A DNA stretch of 64,000 bases from Wuchereria bancrofti (taxonomy: Eukaryota; Nematoda; Chromadorea; Rhabditida; Onchocercidae): assembly GCA_005281725.1 (NCBI GenBank), contig SSBO01000012.1:4059602-4123601 (forward strand), in the 5' to 3' direction. The notes beneath the pieces were generated by a model that saw only the letters and a list, made by a program, of their open reading frames with translations, ran no database searches and was not told the DNA's origin. A program made the position numbers and the translations under genes. How positions within the stretch are numbered: position 1 is the stretch's first letter; each line of letters starts with the position of its first letter. Positions 34,658 through 48,567 of this stretch are shown in pieces.

Positions 34658-37600
34658 AAACTGACAAACGTGCAGAAAGTGGTGAAGATTCATCATTCAC
34701 GTATGTATCGACGACGTTAACGGATATGAGTGGGAGTGGACAACTGAACCATCACTGTTTAATGAATGTGTGATCTTCGATGATGTTTACGACAATGTCA
34801 TTAGTGGAATTTCAACATGGAAACTTCTGTCAGTAATAAAAATGAACGACGATGGAATAAAATATGAAAAAAAGCATATCCATGTACACAAACTGTAATG
34901 ATAGCAAGAAATGATAGTAATATTTATTCACTGGAATTCAAAAATTTAACTTTTTTGAAAAACCATTGGAATCTTTGATTTCTTGAAAATCTTACTGCAT
35001 CCGAGTAGTTTGAACTGTTTAATTTCCCGATTTTATTAAATGTTTTCTAATTTGCTTGAACCTTGAAATCTGAAATAGATATGTATAATTCAGAATTTCG
35101 ATAGCCTTAAGAAATAAATAGATTGCAATGGAAAGGAATTTTAAAAAGAGAACAAAAAGTTTTAAAATATTCTAACATTAAAATGGACGCCATAACCTAT
35201 AACCATCACAGCTGGTCTTTGTGAACTCTTCATTAGCCGTACTGTTGTCACTAAATTTATTGTCACGGAGCAGATATGCTTTTTCTGCTCCTATTTTCTC
35301 TTCAGAATGAGCTTCGATGCCTGAAGTACCGATCATGCATCCAACACTAAAAATCGAACACTAAAAATGGCCATTAATAGAATACATTTCGATTACCAAA
35401 AGGAATAGAAAATAGCAGTATTTAAAGAAAAGTTTTCATTATATATATATATATATAAAGTTTTCATTATATGTATACTTTTGAATAATGATTTTATCTT
35501 TTTCTGGTTTTGGCTAAGGAAATGATTTTGGTTAAGGAATTTTTGAACACGATCTTGGAGGAGCTACTGCAACGACGGTAGCATACCATTAAAGTGTAAT
35601 GGAAAATATTATCAAACCTGTTAGTATGGTCTTACGATGATATAATTATTAATTTTAAAGAAAACTGTTCAAAAAATTTATGCTTTTACCAATAAAGTTA
35701 CTAGCTTGCAGAGTATCACAACTGACCGATAGAATGAAACTAATATGAAATGTAAATTAAAGAGTAAACTCTTCTTCACCTATTCTCAATGTATTTCAAT
35801 TTTCATAAATCGTAAACTACAATTTCTCTAGAGTAAGAATATTCCATCACTTTACAAATCAGACTCAATAAAGTTTTAAGTTCCGAGAGAAGTGATATCA
35901 ACGTTTCTAACAGCCTTTATCGGCTAAATACTTATTTTGTAGTAAAATTCCAGAAATATGATATGTGCAAAAGTTTACTTTCTCAGACACATGCGATTTT
36001 GGTATTCTGATGGCATTTTATTGCTTTAATCCCTTGTTTTATGAATAATAATAAGGCACATTTTGCTGTTCTATTTTTAAAGAAATAATTCACTCTTTTC
36101 ACTCATATAAAAAATTCACACTCAAATATAAAAAAATATGGTATATATGGAAAGAGGAAGAGAGATAAAGAAAAGGATTTAAGAAAGCAAGGAAATCAAA
36201 AATATCGCTCAGCTGAATTTCATCTTCATTGAACTTTTCAATAAAATATATGTTTGATTAACACTGTCCTTCCCTGTAACGCGACACTTAGTCTAAAGAG
36301 ACTGTCTCAACATATCTAAAAGTATTCAAATTCATCTAAGGAGCGGAGCGACACTGTGTTTTTGACTAATTTAGTACAAATGTAAATCTAACTCATGATT
36401 GAAGTGATAACTGTGTAACGATATTGATCATTTCAAGATGAGGAACCACCAGTTTATGCAAAACGATTTCATATAGGATACAGTTCACAGAGTTCAACAT
36501 CTTTAATCACTAATATTACATGTAGGCATGAAAAGCACAAGGATGACAGGCTTTCATACTTCCTCACTCCACTGGAAAATTTTATAATAATAGTTCTGGA
36601 AGAGTCATAGCTCAGTTCGTATAATCTCTTTATCACCTTACCCCTACTTTCTTTAAAATTCACCTGGTTGTGTGATTCAATATCTCAAATGTCGAAGGTT
36701 GCATTATTTTCGTTTGCTGATAATTGCTGTATGCATGACTGTTGTAATACACTCTGTTAGCACCAATGCAGTAGCAAGGCAACGATGCTGACATTCTCTG
36801 ATACTGCAATGAAATGATACGGTTAAGCATTTTGATCATAACTTCTCAATTCCATATCTCGTAAATTTGAGATCGATCTGAGCATTTCGAAATGAACTTT
36901 GTTCTGTTTTCCATTTCCTGTGGTTCAGAGATTTCACTACATTATACAATACTTTGTTAGAGAGCATATTACAGATTTAACCAGAAAAGAGCTTTGCAGA
37001 TAAATTTCCTACAGATTAAGTTATTTAAATTTAATTTCAAGCAATGAGAATTATTAACAATTATCATACTAGACCAAGTTGGCGACTGATTCTCGAGAAT
37101 AAGCTATAAGTTTTGAGGAAAACTGGGAAGTATGTTAAAAAAATACTGAATTTCCAGCAAGCTCAGCATTACTTTTTTAGTTTTATGATTACCTTCATGG
37201 CCGGTTCACTGATAAGCAAGTGTAGACGAGCATTCAGATGACTTGTGAGACGATTATTGTATTCTCGCAAATTAACTGGCCATTTCTCTAGCAATGTATA
37301 ATTTTGCATTTCTCGCACACAATTTGAGAAACCATCCACAAAATAAGGCAACGAAAAGACTTTTTTTGCTTCTGAAGAGAAATAACACCGTCATTTTAAT
37401 CAAACACAAATATCTCACTCAAAAATTTGAATTTATATTATGGTACTTTATGCACAATTTATGCGTTCAAAAGTATTATAAATATATTATAAATAGAACT
37501 CGAATTCATATTACGGTACATTTTTTCATCACCATCTAATTTTAAAGCCCATTAAAGAGAATTAGATTTTTTGGTTTCCCATCAAGGTTTTAACTTCTGC

Positions 37601-38455
37601 TTTACTAATTCAAATTTATCATTTTCTCAAAAAAATAAAAAAGAATGAAACTAACTGCTATTAGCAGCAATACGTCTTCTTAGCTGTCTAATATAGGCGA
37701 CACTCATCTCCAAAATATCTGCTTTCTCCCATTTGAAATGACTTGGAGACTTAAAATGGTTAAGAAATTATCTTAAAAAAATACTCATTACATTTTCCAA
37801 AATTCTCTACAATTACTCAAATTTTCGCTCTGACTCGTTTCCTCTGAGTTTTAAAGTTCCGGATCATGTTTGATCCAAAGATCTAGAAAAGTTTGATTAC
37901 ATCAAGCAATGGAAAGGATTAGAAATATAGTATCAATAAGCATAATATTTAATGAGAGATGGCAGAAAGTTGGAGTAGAAAGGATGAGGTGGTAATATAA
38001 GATGAGGTGGAAATAAGTTAAATCAAAGCAGTAAAAGCAACAAATATTTAAAAAAATAACCCCGTTTTTAACATCATCCACTAACATTTGTCTCATCTCA
38101 AAAAGACATTTATTGATTCGTGCTCTTCGTTTTCTTTCCATCAGCGGTTTGTTAGACTGAAAAATCTTATAAATATTATAAAAATTGGTCTAAAAAAAGA
38201 AAAAAAAACCCCTTTCAGCAGTTTAAATTAAATGTCAAATTTTAATTTCTCTATTATTTAACTGAAAATGAAACCCTGAAGCTTGCCCTGTGAATAAGCA
38301 TAAACAAGTCGAGAAAAAAGAAGTCAAAAATTTTTAGCAAGTGCATGATTTTGAAATCCAAATATTTCAATGCAATGTGATTTCATCTCAATTACCTTTT
38401 GTGTCAAAGTTTTTCCCTTTTCTGAATCCGACTTTTCAACGTCAGCTTGTAACAT
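34658..38455 (-). CDS. Hairy/E(spl)-family bHLH-Orange repressor, complete, 7 exons
   Basis: Transcription factor of the HES family (nematode counterpart LIN-22 is a candidate). Exons 38396-38455, 38061-38156, 37656-37749, 37193-37371, 36664-36803, 35197-35346, 34658-34745 keep phase at all six junctions and give 268 residues. The basic region SNKPLMERKRRARIN (from residue 21) has the HES-specific proline. Helix 1 is CLFEMRQMLVDDV, and helix 2 begins HFKWEKADILEMSV. The Orange domain, about 90-135, contains FVDGFSNCVREM and RLTSHLNARLH. The later exons are Ser/Asn-rich and low in conservation, and are the least certain. The protein ends SPLSARLSV, so the Groucho-binding WRPW tail is absent. 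The start ATG lies 18 bases after a TTTTGTCAG acceptor, which suits trans-splicing. An inverted copy of the Orange exon lies just beyond its 3' end. Confidence 0.88.
35437..35475 (+). repeat. (AT)n microsatellite flanked by a 15-base duplication
   Basis: A run of about ten AT units is flanked on both sides by AAAGTTTTCATTATAT, as produced by replication slippage. It lies in a HES intron. Confidence 0.7.
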
Positions 38456-41400
38456 TGAATGTTGTCTTATTCGCTGACAAAATGTGCTTTCGCTATGCTT
38501 TCGCTTGATCAGTCACTGAAAATTACTGAATTAGTGATAATTAAATATGAGCATAACTTATTAACGTTGTACATTTATTTCAACAACAGATTCATTACGT
38601 TGTACAGAAATGACCCACCCAAGGTTGGTAAAATTTGAACATTCATTATTATATTTGAATTTCTTTAAGTTGGAAGTCTTCAAATTGCTTAATGTTTCTT
38701 AAACTTGAATTTTTTTTCTTTTTTGAATTATATTGTGGCAAAAATACAAAGTTTTCTATCTTGATTTTGAAGCTTTTTCGATCTAATTATGGGCAGGAAC
38801 ATACAATAAATCTAAATTTCCACAAAAAAATTGGCTATAAAAAACTGCCCTGAGAAAGATTCCGAAATTTCTGCATAACAATAATTTCTTCGGGGAAAGA
38901 TTGCAGTGATAAGCCAAGTGTAACAGCGCTCATTGAGAGATGTGAGTGCCGGAAGTTGGTTAGAGTTTTTCGAAACTTTTGAAGAGCTAAAAATTCTAGT
39001 TTTGTGAGTTTCGAGTCTTGAAAAAGCTGACATCATACTATTATCTTAATTTTATTTCTATAGCTGAATATATATATATATATTCTCAAGAAAGAAATAC
39101 GAAAATGTCTTAATTCTGATGTCCAGAAAAAACAAGTAACAAAATAAAAAACGTTTTGATGTCATTTTCAAAACTTTTTAGAAGCTATCAATATCTAAAA
39201 TTAGGCTATGATTTATTTAATAATATATCAGTTCACTGGAAACAGATTTATCTTTGTTTTGCATAGATAATGCAAGCTAGAATTCTTTGTGAACAAATAT
39301 TAAATCAAATGTCGAGACAATATAGAATACTTCAGATTCAATTTTAGAAATTTGAAAGTAGCAAATATTGTGGCCCTTTCATAAAATATAAAATGTAATA
39401 AGTTTTTAAACAGAATGAATAAAATATTGATAAGAAAAACTTAAATTGTAATAACTTCAATTTGTAATAACTTCAAGCATTATTTCATATGATTAATTTA
39501 TCCTTTACGATATTTGATGATGTGGAAAGTAAAAGGAAGAAAAAGTAAAGCAAACAGAAATGAGATTCATACTGTGCTGATAACGCTTAAAGTATCTGTC
39601 CCTTCCTGAACATTTCAGGTCCTGAAATACCGAATCAAATTATTGCAATTTTATATTTAAACTATCCGAAATCCGTATATCTTCTTCGTAGCTAATATTT
39701 TTTCTTCAGTATTAGCATTAATGTATTTGTACCAAATGGTCGGTTTCTCTTAGCTTCTGCTGAAAAACAAAAAAGCAGGAGTGTGAGAGATATCATTTCC
39801 ATCAAAAATACGAAAAATACGTGCATACATGGTAATATAAAAAACACTTCCGTACATGGTAATGCTAATAAGCTTTATGCTGGTTGTAATTAATGGCATT
39901 AATTATGATAATAGTGATAACAGTGATAGCAATAATGACCTTGATAGGAACAATGCATCCTCACCAGCAATAGTAGTTGTGATAGTTAATGTGATTATAA
40001 TAATAATGATGATAATGGGAACTTCATTACAAATATCATGATTATTATGAATCAAATTGATAGTCATGGTGAAAGACATTTCGAAGGTTTACGGTAGGAG
40101 TCGTACGCATTAAACAGTTGATGAGTGATGCCGACGAAGCTTTGTAGAATTGACAAGAATACAGGTACTAGAAGGAAAAGATAGATGTATGGTGATAGGG
40201 GACAAAGATAGCTAAAGTGAATAATAATTGATGAGGGAGAAGAGGTAAGAGAAGACAGGAGATGAAACGAATTTTATTAAAGGCCATTTCGAGGATGCAA
40301 CGACTATCTCCAACATCATCACCACGTCGTCGATAACGATAGATCTGGAGGAAGAGAAGGAACGAATGGTGGTAGAAGTGCTCCAGTGCATTTCGTTGGA
40401 CAACTTAAGGGGTGATGCGATGCTCATTTGCCATAATGAGGATGATTTATAAGGCATTACTGATCAGATGAATCTGATAAATTACTCGCTCACCGTAAGC
40501 ACACTTATTCATTCCACTGGTCCCCCAATTCTCTTCCTCTTCCCTCCCTTTCATTTCACCGTATCAGCTCACATTTCATCAAATTTCCGAAGTTTACTAA
40601 TTACATTGAATTTATTTGTTTATTTATTTGTTTTTTTCTTACTACGATTGTAACTCCAAAAGCTCAATAAATAATTTTAATGGATTTATCAATAATACAA
40701 CATAGAATAAATTGCTAACAAGCTGAAGGTGACTTCATTTTGACATTCAGAGGGAGTCTTAAATATTCATGTTAGAAGTAACATTCTTCTTGGAAGTAAA
40801 CTTGATCACCATGCTTCTCAATTATTTATAAATTATACAGATTATGCTTACAAACAATTTGTTTATCAATTCATACAGTCGATTGAAAATCCGTTCAAGC
40901 AAAATTCCCAAATTACCAAAATTACTCCTTCGTGATACTAGAAATAAAATAAAAAGCGTCAAAGTGATGCTATAATTTGACAGGAGCAAGTGTCTGTCTG
41001 TCTGTTGCTCTTATTTCAAATCTGTGACTTTTATGATTAGCAAAATGAAAACTGAACGTTCTTGCAAAACTGATTATTAAATCAAATTTTATGAATTTTT
41101 TGACCACGACAAACCCAAAATCTGAGAAAGTTTAGATAAAAAAAAAGTTTCAGGAATCACTTAACTTTATTTTGCAGCTAATTTAATAATTTAATAAATA
41201 CTTGAAAAAGCCCTACTTTTAAAATTTTGAAGAATGAGCACTTTCCTTAGGAAACTTCTATTTAGACATTTGTTAGTATTCTCAACAGATTCCTGGTCAG
41301 CTTCTTATTCCTTTCACTTCTACCTGACAAGTTTTTGGGCACACTAAATATATCTTTGTATTTCCAAATGTTGGAACATAATTACCGTGTTGAATTATAG

Positions 41401-43275
41401 TTGTACTTCTTGATCAAAACAATCTATAGCAAGGACATTTTAATAAATCACTAAACCATTCCGAGTTTGCAAAACCATATTCGCATAATCTATTCTGCAT
41501 ATTGAAAGACAACAATACTATCTTAAATTAACAGCGGAATTTATAGATTTCTCGTCCATTTGTTTCAGATAAGATTCTGATAGACAGATGTTGGTGAGGG
41601 CATTGGAATTGAACATTGAGACAGCAGGAGAGTAGATGATATTTATTATCATTATGCTAAATCTGACCCTCGTTCATTAAAACTAATAGTGGCACCTTGA
41701 GTGACAAATTGCTGTTGTCCTGCGCTCGGTCAATCTCGATATCTTTTAATTCCATATAGCGTCCCATTGTATAGTACCGCCTTCGCTTTATTTATATCAA
41801 TTTCTTTCCATTCCCGACTTAGAATCCTTGGCACAGAAAACCTTCCTACTTAGTTCGACCAAATCTAATCACGGCCTCTACCATTCGGCATTACCAAAAA
41901 TACTTATCTTTATAAAAAAAAGCATCTGAAAACAGTGAAGTAACCACAGAACTCACTCATGCAAGGATTGAGTTGTGTTGTTTTATGAACTATTCCAACA
42001 AACGTATTTAAGAACAGTACGAAGGATCGATTTGAGGCAGAGATTCCGCAACAGAAACAAACTGTTTAATAAATATACTGAAGTTGGGAAAGGCAACAAA
42101 TCATTGTCATCGCAGTGCTTGACTCTAAGCTTCTGATTTTCATAATCCGACGCTCAGCAAAATCGATTACGTCATTTGCATGTGATCCAAAATGGATCAA
42201 ACAGCTTCAAGAACATTTCGTGACTTAATCAAAATCACATTAGCTTAAAATCGAAAAAAGGTCGTTAGAACACCTACAAACTTGAATCGTAAAATCTCGC
42301 ACTCACTGATTGTACTAACTCACAAGCTATCTTCAAATTTAAGAACAACTGCTACGTACTTTTGACCCCTCTGCTTCCCAATTTTCTCTGGATACATATC
42401 CTTCCGTAGTACATAACGTATATAACATTTATAATATAGAAAGCAGACTGACAGCTTCATAACATTAAGGCATAAAATTAAGGCAAATTTTTTTTTTTTT
42501 GGAAAAGTCTTGCAGAAAACTAGAAAAGAGGGATCACCGTAGAAAGGCATCTTGTTACAGCGCAGTATATTCACAACTTGACTGACTACTTACTAATAAC
42601 AAAAGACAAAAACAGCTTTTTGTTGTGTGAATAAGGTTAACAAATATAATTTGCAGAGATACAAAAGTGCTTCATAAATAGTTTGACAGATATAAATTAA
42701 CGAAACACAACAAATAAATGGAAAGAAAAAAAGAAATACAAAGAAGAAACAGTAAAATCTTCGCCATATATATTTAGCAATCTGTCACTTGGCTCAACTT
42801 AGTCCTAAATACAACCGAAATTTCAGGAATTTAAAATATCTAAAACTGATGCCGAAACATCAAAGCAGTAAAAAATGTGAAATGGGTCAAACTAACACTT
42901 TTGTAAATGATAAAACCAAATATAGTAGCGTAAGAAAACATAAGCATATCCTTCAGAAATTAAAACACTTTCTAAACTTCCTTGTCATTATACGGGATAG
43001 GAAGTAAGGAGCATAACACGCGCAAAAATTTAAGGAAAAGTTTAAGCTAACAAAGTACAATTTCACATAATGAGATGATGTGTTCAATCATCTGGTTTGA
43101 AAGGCACGCCACTGATAAAAAAAATAATAGGTGAACGTGTCAAATCAAACAGATTTAATATATCATATTCAGGGAGCGCGTCCAATAGTACTGATTATCT
43201 AAGGCAGAAAGTATCAATTTTGACGAATATATGATCTTCGGAAAAAACAGCATCAATTTTGATGAATATATAACA
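38456..43275. other. Intergenic region between HES 5' end and rap-1 3' end
   Basis: About 4.8 kb, AT-rich, with the HES promoter at its left end and the rap-1 3' UTR at its right. It contains a simple-sequence patch of GATAAT/AATAATGATG units at 39890-40040 and a possible plus-strand exon at 40237-40451 (separate entry). Two near-identical 20-base stretches, ATCAATTTTGA(C/T)GAATATAT, lie at about 43214 and 43252 in the rap-1 3' region. No other coding exon seen. Confidence 0.5.
40237..40451 (+). CDS. Unknown putative terminal exon
   Basis: One plus-strand frame is open for about 65 codons to TAA at 40449-40451 and reads like a protein: GHFEDATTISNIITTSSI, then DLEEEKERMVVEVLQCIS and a C-terminal acidic EDDL. 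It is GC-richer than its surroundings. A possible acceptor (GAAGACAG) lies at about 40251-40258. A frame at 39856-40041 ends in a hydrophobic stretch and could precede it, but that frame is built from simple repeats. The opposite strand is also open for 81 codons over this interval and looks less protein-like. No family recognised. Confidence 0.3.
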
Positions 43276-44583
<1,308 letters not shown>

Positions 44584-47500
44584 CGTTTACAAAACTGCAC
44601 GATCTACAAAAATAAAACAAATTCAAGTGGGCAGTACATCAAGTTGAAAATACTCCTAAATTTAACCCCAACTCGATTTCTTAATTAACAAATATTTTAG
44701 AACAACACAATCAAAACACAAATTATTTATACGAAAAGATTTGAAACCTTGCAAATCATATAACAAGAGAACAGAAAAAAGCCAACACAGACCCTACAGT
44801 GTTCGAAGATGACATAGAGCTTGGATAATTTCTTACCACATTTAACATCTATTTAGTAATAAAATTTGAAAAACATTGCTCCAATTTCCTGCCCTAGTTC
44901 GATGTCTAAAAGAATGAAAATTTTCAATAATTATTGTAATACACTCCGAAAGAAACGTGTTCAGCACCTTTAGTCCAGGGCGAAAGTCTCGTCAAAATTT
45001 CTACACTCAGACGGACATTACTTTTAAAAAACAAGCGTCCTCAAATCAATGTGTTGCAGTCAAACTAGTGCTTTCCAGATATCCGATAATACTTTATCCT
45101 ATAAGATCACGGTTCTACACATCTACTCAATCAAATAAAACCAAATTTGGTGTAGAAATGGAATGTCAGGTTGAACACAGATGAATCTATTAGTACGTCA
45201 TGTCTCAAGACTTGTACCATACCTACTTCATGAGTTTACAAAGACATGCTCCCCAGCAAAACTTCCTTACCACTGATTGGGACACCTCAATTCAGATCCA
45301 CTTCAGAAGCTCCTATGACGCGAGGATGCTACGTCATACTTCTACATGAACCCAACTTTTCATACCGCCCCAGCGTTGACTATATATAACACTTATTTTG
45401 TGCAAAATCTTGATCCAATTGGTGGTATAGTCTTTACAGCACCGATAACAGATGTGCGATATTCCGGTGTTAGGCGGAGTCTTGTTGCTGAGTTAGTTCA
45501 AATCAGGATGTCGCACGAAAACTGTAAGCAAGTGCCGTTCATAAGTATCTGTACAAGCGACATGGTTAATCTTGGCTTCAAATTTCTTCCCAGTTCGAGA
45601 CATTGGAGTGTATGAAAGAGAGACAGGAAGAGGTGGAAAGAGGCCTAAATCAGTCATTTATCCATATTCATCGGTAGCCTTGGAAGGTATCACTATCGCC
45701 ATATTTTTGTAAGGACTTTAATGGAATACATGGTGTACTTCTTCCCCTTGAAAAAACTGAAGTGCTGTATGGTGCTTTGTTTTCATTAAAAACATAATTA
45801 AGCAATACTAGGTGTTACAAATGCTCTAGACAGCACTACTAACAGTAGTTAGACTCACTATCTAATTAGGCTTGCATCTAAGTCAATGCTTAAATGAGAA
45901 ACGAAAGACTTCTTGGGTAGGGATTTGAATGCCTTACTGGTCATCAAAATTTTGGTTTTAGAGCGAAAACTGGATATTTTGGTGCAAGAACTTTTTAATA
46001 TATTGCGATCTATCAAATAAAACACTACTACATAAGGTTGCTGCTTGTTTTGATGTTAACATTGATTAGAAGGATACAAAGCAACAAAATATGACAGTAA
46101 GATATGGAGAGGAGGGGCTAAGTTATAAAATAAATTATCTAAAAATATAAACAAATAGAGGAAATCTGAGATACTTCGAAGGCGAATGCACTTATACAAG
46201 TTATAATTAATCCATCCAACGTAACAAATAGTATCAGTTCGAAATCTACAATGTTTTTTGAAAATATTCATCGTTGAGGATAAATGGCATTACTTGTAAC
46301 AGTCAAGAATAGAATGTAACAACAGACAGAAAGAAGTATTGCTTGACATATGCCTTTTCACTTTTGATGTTTGCACTATCGATCTCCTGTATCTTTATCA
46401 ACATAGAAAAGGCGCAGTTAGTGCACAGAAAGACTACCACATGCAGCACTTAATGTTGGCCTAAAGATGAACATCAAGACTGTTAACATGTTTTCAGAGG
46501 AAGAAAGTAACATTTGCTAATGAGTAGAATGAGTTGGTTTCGATAAATTTAAGTATCCGTAATAAGCAATGAACATATCACCATTTAGAAAGCTCCAATT
46601 AAAACCTCTCATTCATGCGTTAAGACAGATTTCTCATGTCCAGTGCCACGAAATGATGGAAGTTTGTCTCAAGATTTCCTACGATCTGCGACCATATGAG
46701 CATCTTTTGTGCGTACTGCGTTGCTGAAATCGCTAATCTAAAGTTGTGTGAGATTTTCTATGCGGGCTTCCTTTATTAGAGGAAAGTTTTGAAGTTAAAA
46801 GTCACAAAAATTACGCGTTAGGATAATAACTTCAAGAGAATTGTTTAATTAATTTTAAATGCTATTTTCATGAGAATATTGTCATTTGAACTTTCTCGAA
46901 TGTCGTTGAAGAACTGCACTTACTGCGTGAAGTAATTTTTTGTTCCTGAGTATGACGCTTTCTACAAGCCTTATTTTGTCCTTTTTGATATCAGAACTTC
47001 TTTTAATTTTACGTAATTCAGCCACCTTTTCGGGTCTCGTAAAAAGACAGCACTTGTCAATCAGCCATGAAATGATTTCTGGAAGTAGATTGCTACTGAA
47101 GATATTCATACTGTAACGCTTGATGGTCATCCATCGATAAGAAAGAATTCAAATTACGTCAGCTAGACTTGCGAATGTTATCCTTCTTTGATTAGCCTTA
47201 ATTTTCATGACTAACATATTTGAATCTTTAAAATCCTTTGAAGTCTTTTCCTCACTGCATACCTAAATATAGTGTGTGTGAAAAGAGATATGGCCTGTAA
47301 CGTTGCAAGATGCTAGAAAACTTTTTCCTGAAAAGAGCTGCAGAACGTCTGCGAACTCACCTAAAATAGTACAGCTGTGAAACACACTCGTTTAAAAGCA
47401 CACTGTTCTAACTTGCGAAACATAAAAAGTGTCTTGCATATTATCCTCATAAATAACTGAATAAGCATAGCAAGGCATTACAAGTTCAAGGAATACTATA

Positions 47501-48567
47501 TACACTGTACTTTACAAAAATCCTGAAAGCTTGGTGTGACAATGCTCCACTAAAACTATTTCAGGAGCGAGTATACAAGAACCATCAGTTTGCGTTCCTT
47601 GGAACTACTTCAAAAGCATGCTTGCTGAACAAACTTGATATTCAAGCATCCTGCTCAGGAGAAATAAGGTACGTAATTTTGTTCTTGCTACTTATCCCGT
47701 GTCTTACGAACTTCAAAATTCGCTGTAAAATGTAGTCCTGTGAAGTTTTCGAAATACATATTTTTTATGAACAACACTACCATGAAAATCAATAAAAAAT
47801 ATCCGACAGTAGTCCAAGCAAACCTCACAAGCCATATCAAACAAAATTTAAAGAGAAATAAGGTAAAATCACTTGAGATACATAACTCCAGTTAATGAAA
47901 GCATAAATAATGCATACAAGCGGCACGAATAAAACCGATATTTTCTGAAAATTGTAGTTGATAAACAGATACCCGAACAAAGGCAGAACTAAATAAAATC
48001 TATTATTTTATGTAGTAAAACCTAATATTTTCGGGAGACCTGAGTGTTTGTAAAATACCTCCTGTTCCAATAAGTCAGCATTTTCCGGAGAGATTATACA
48101 AGCCAGATTTATGTGTAAATGAGGTTTAACAAAGGAAGAAAACAACTACAACGGACTTTGAAATAAAGCTTTTATCCAATAAATAAGTTTCAAAGCAGCT
48201 TATTTATTGATCTAAAACCAATAGGAGTGTAACTGTTCAATCGAAAAAAATTTGTATGCTCAGCATAGAGACAAACCAATAATACCAAATGTTTTGCCAA
48301 TCTATATGTAGCGGTTTTAATTTTCATCCAGACGAATCTATAAAAAGTCGACACCAAATTATGACGACTTAACTCGTTAATATGAGGTTCAACTACCGAA
48401 AAACTTTAACTTAAACATTCTATGCAACAGAGAAAGTCTACAATACATAAAAATGCGCCTTGCATGCCTTACTATTACGGACATACACTAAAATTAAGTC
48501 TCTAAATACATACTTGTAGATATCAAGAATTGCAAAAAAAAAAAACCTTTCTCATCGACACAAATAA
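44584..48567. other. Intergenic region between rap-1 5' end and cap-1 3' end
   Basis: About 4 kb that holds the rap-1 promoter and the cap-1 3' UTR. A plus-strand frame at 45346-45615 (89 codons, with an ATG) is the longest here; composition is fairly protein-like and the 45.2-45.65 kb patch is less AT-rich, but there is no splice context or recognised family, so it is not called as a gene. Nothing else supported. Confidence 0.5.

Noticed and set aside
34640..34783. Plus-strand frame with a protein-like C-terminus (for example TYVSTTLTDMSGSGQ)
   Set aside because: It is the antisense of HES exon 7, which joins exon 6 in phase. The plus frame has no partner exon.
39068..39082. Palindromic TA-repeat tract and a similar one at 29991-30006
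   Set aside because: Simple AT microsatellites are expected at this base composition and have no sign of function.
45346..45615. 89-codon plus-strand frame with ATG between rap-1 and cap-1
   Set aside because: Possible small gene, but no splice sites, homology or regulatory context could be shown; left as a note in the spacer entry.
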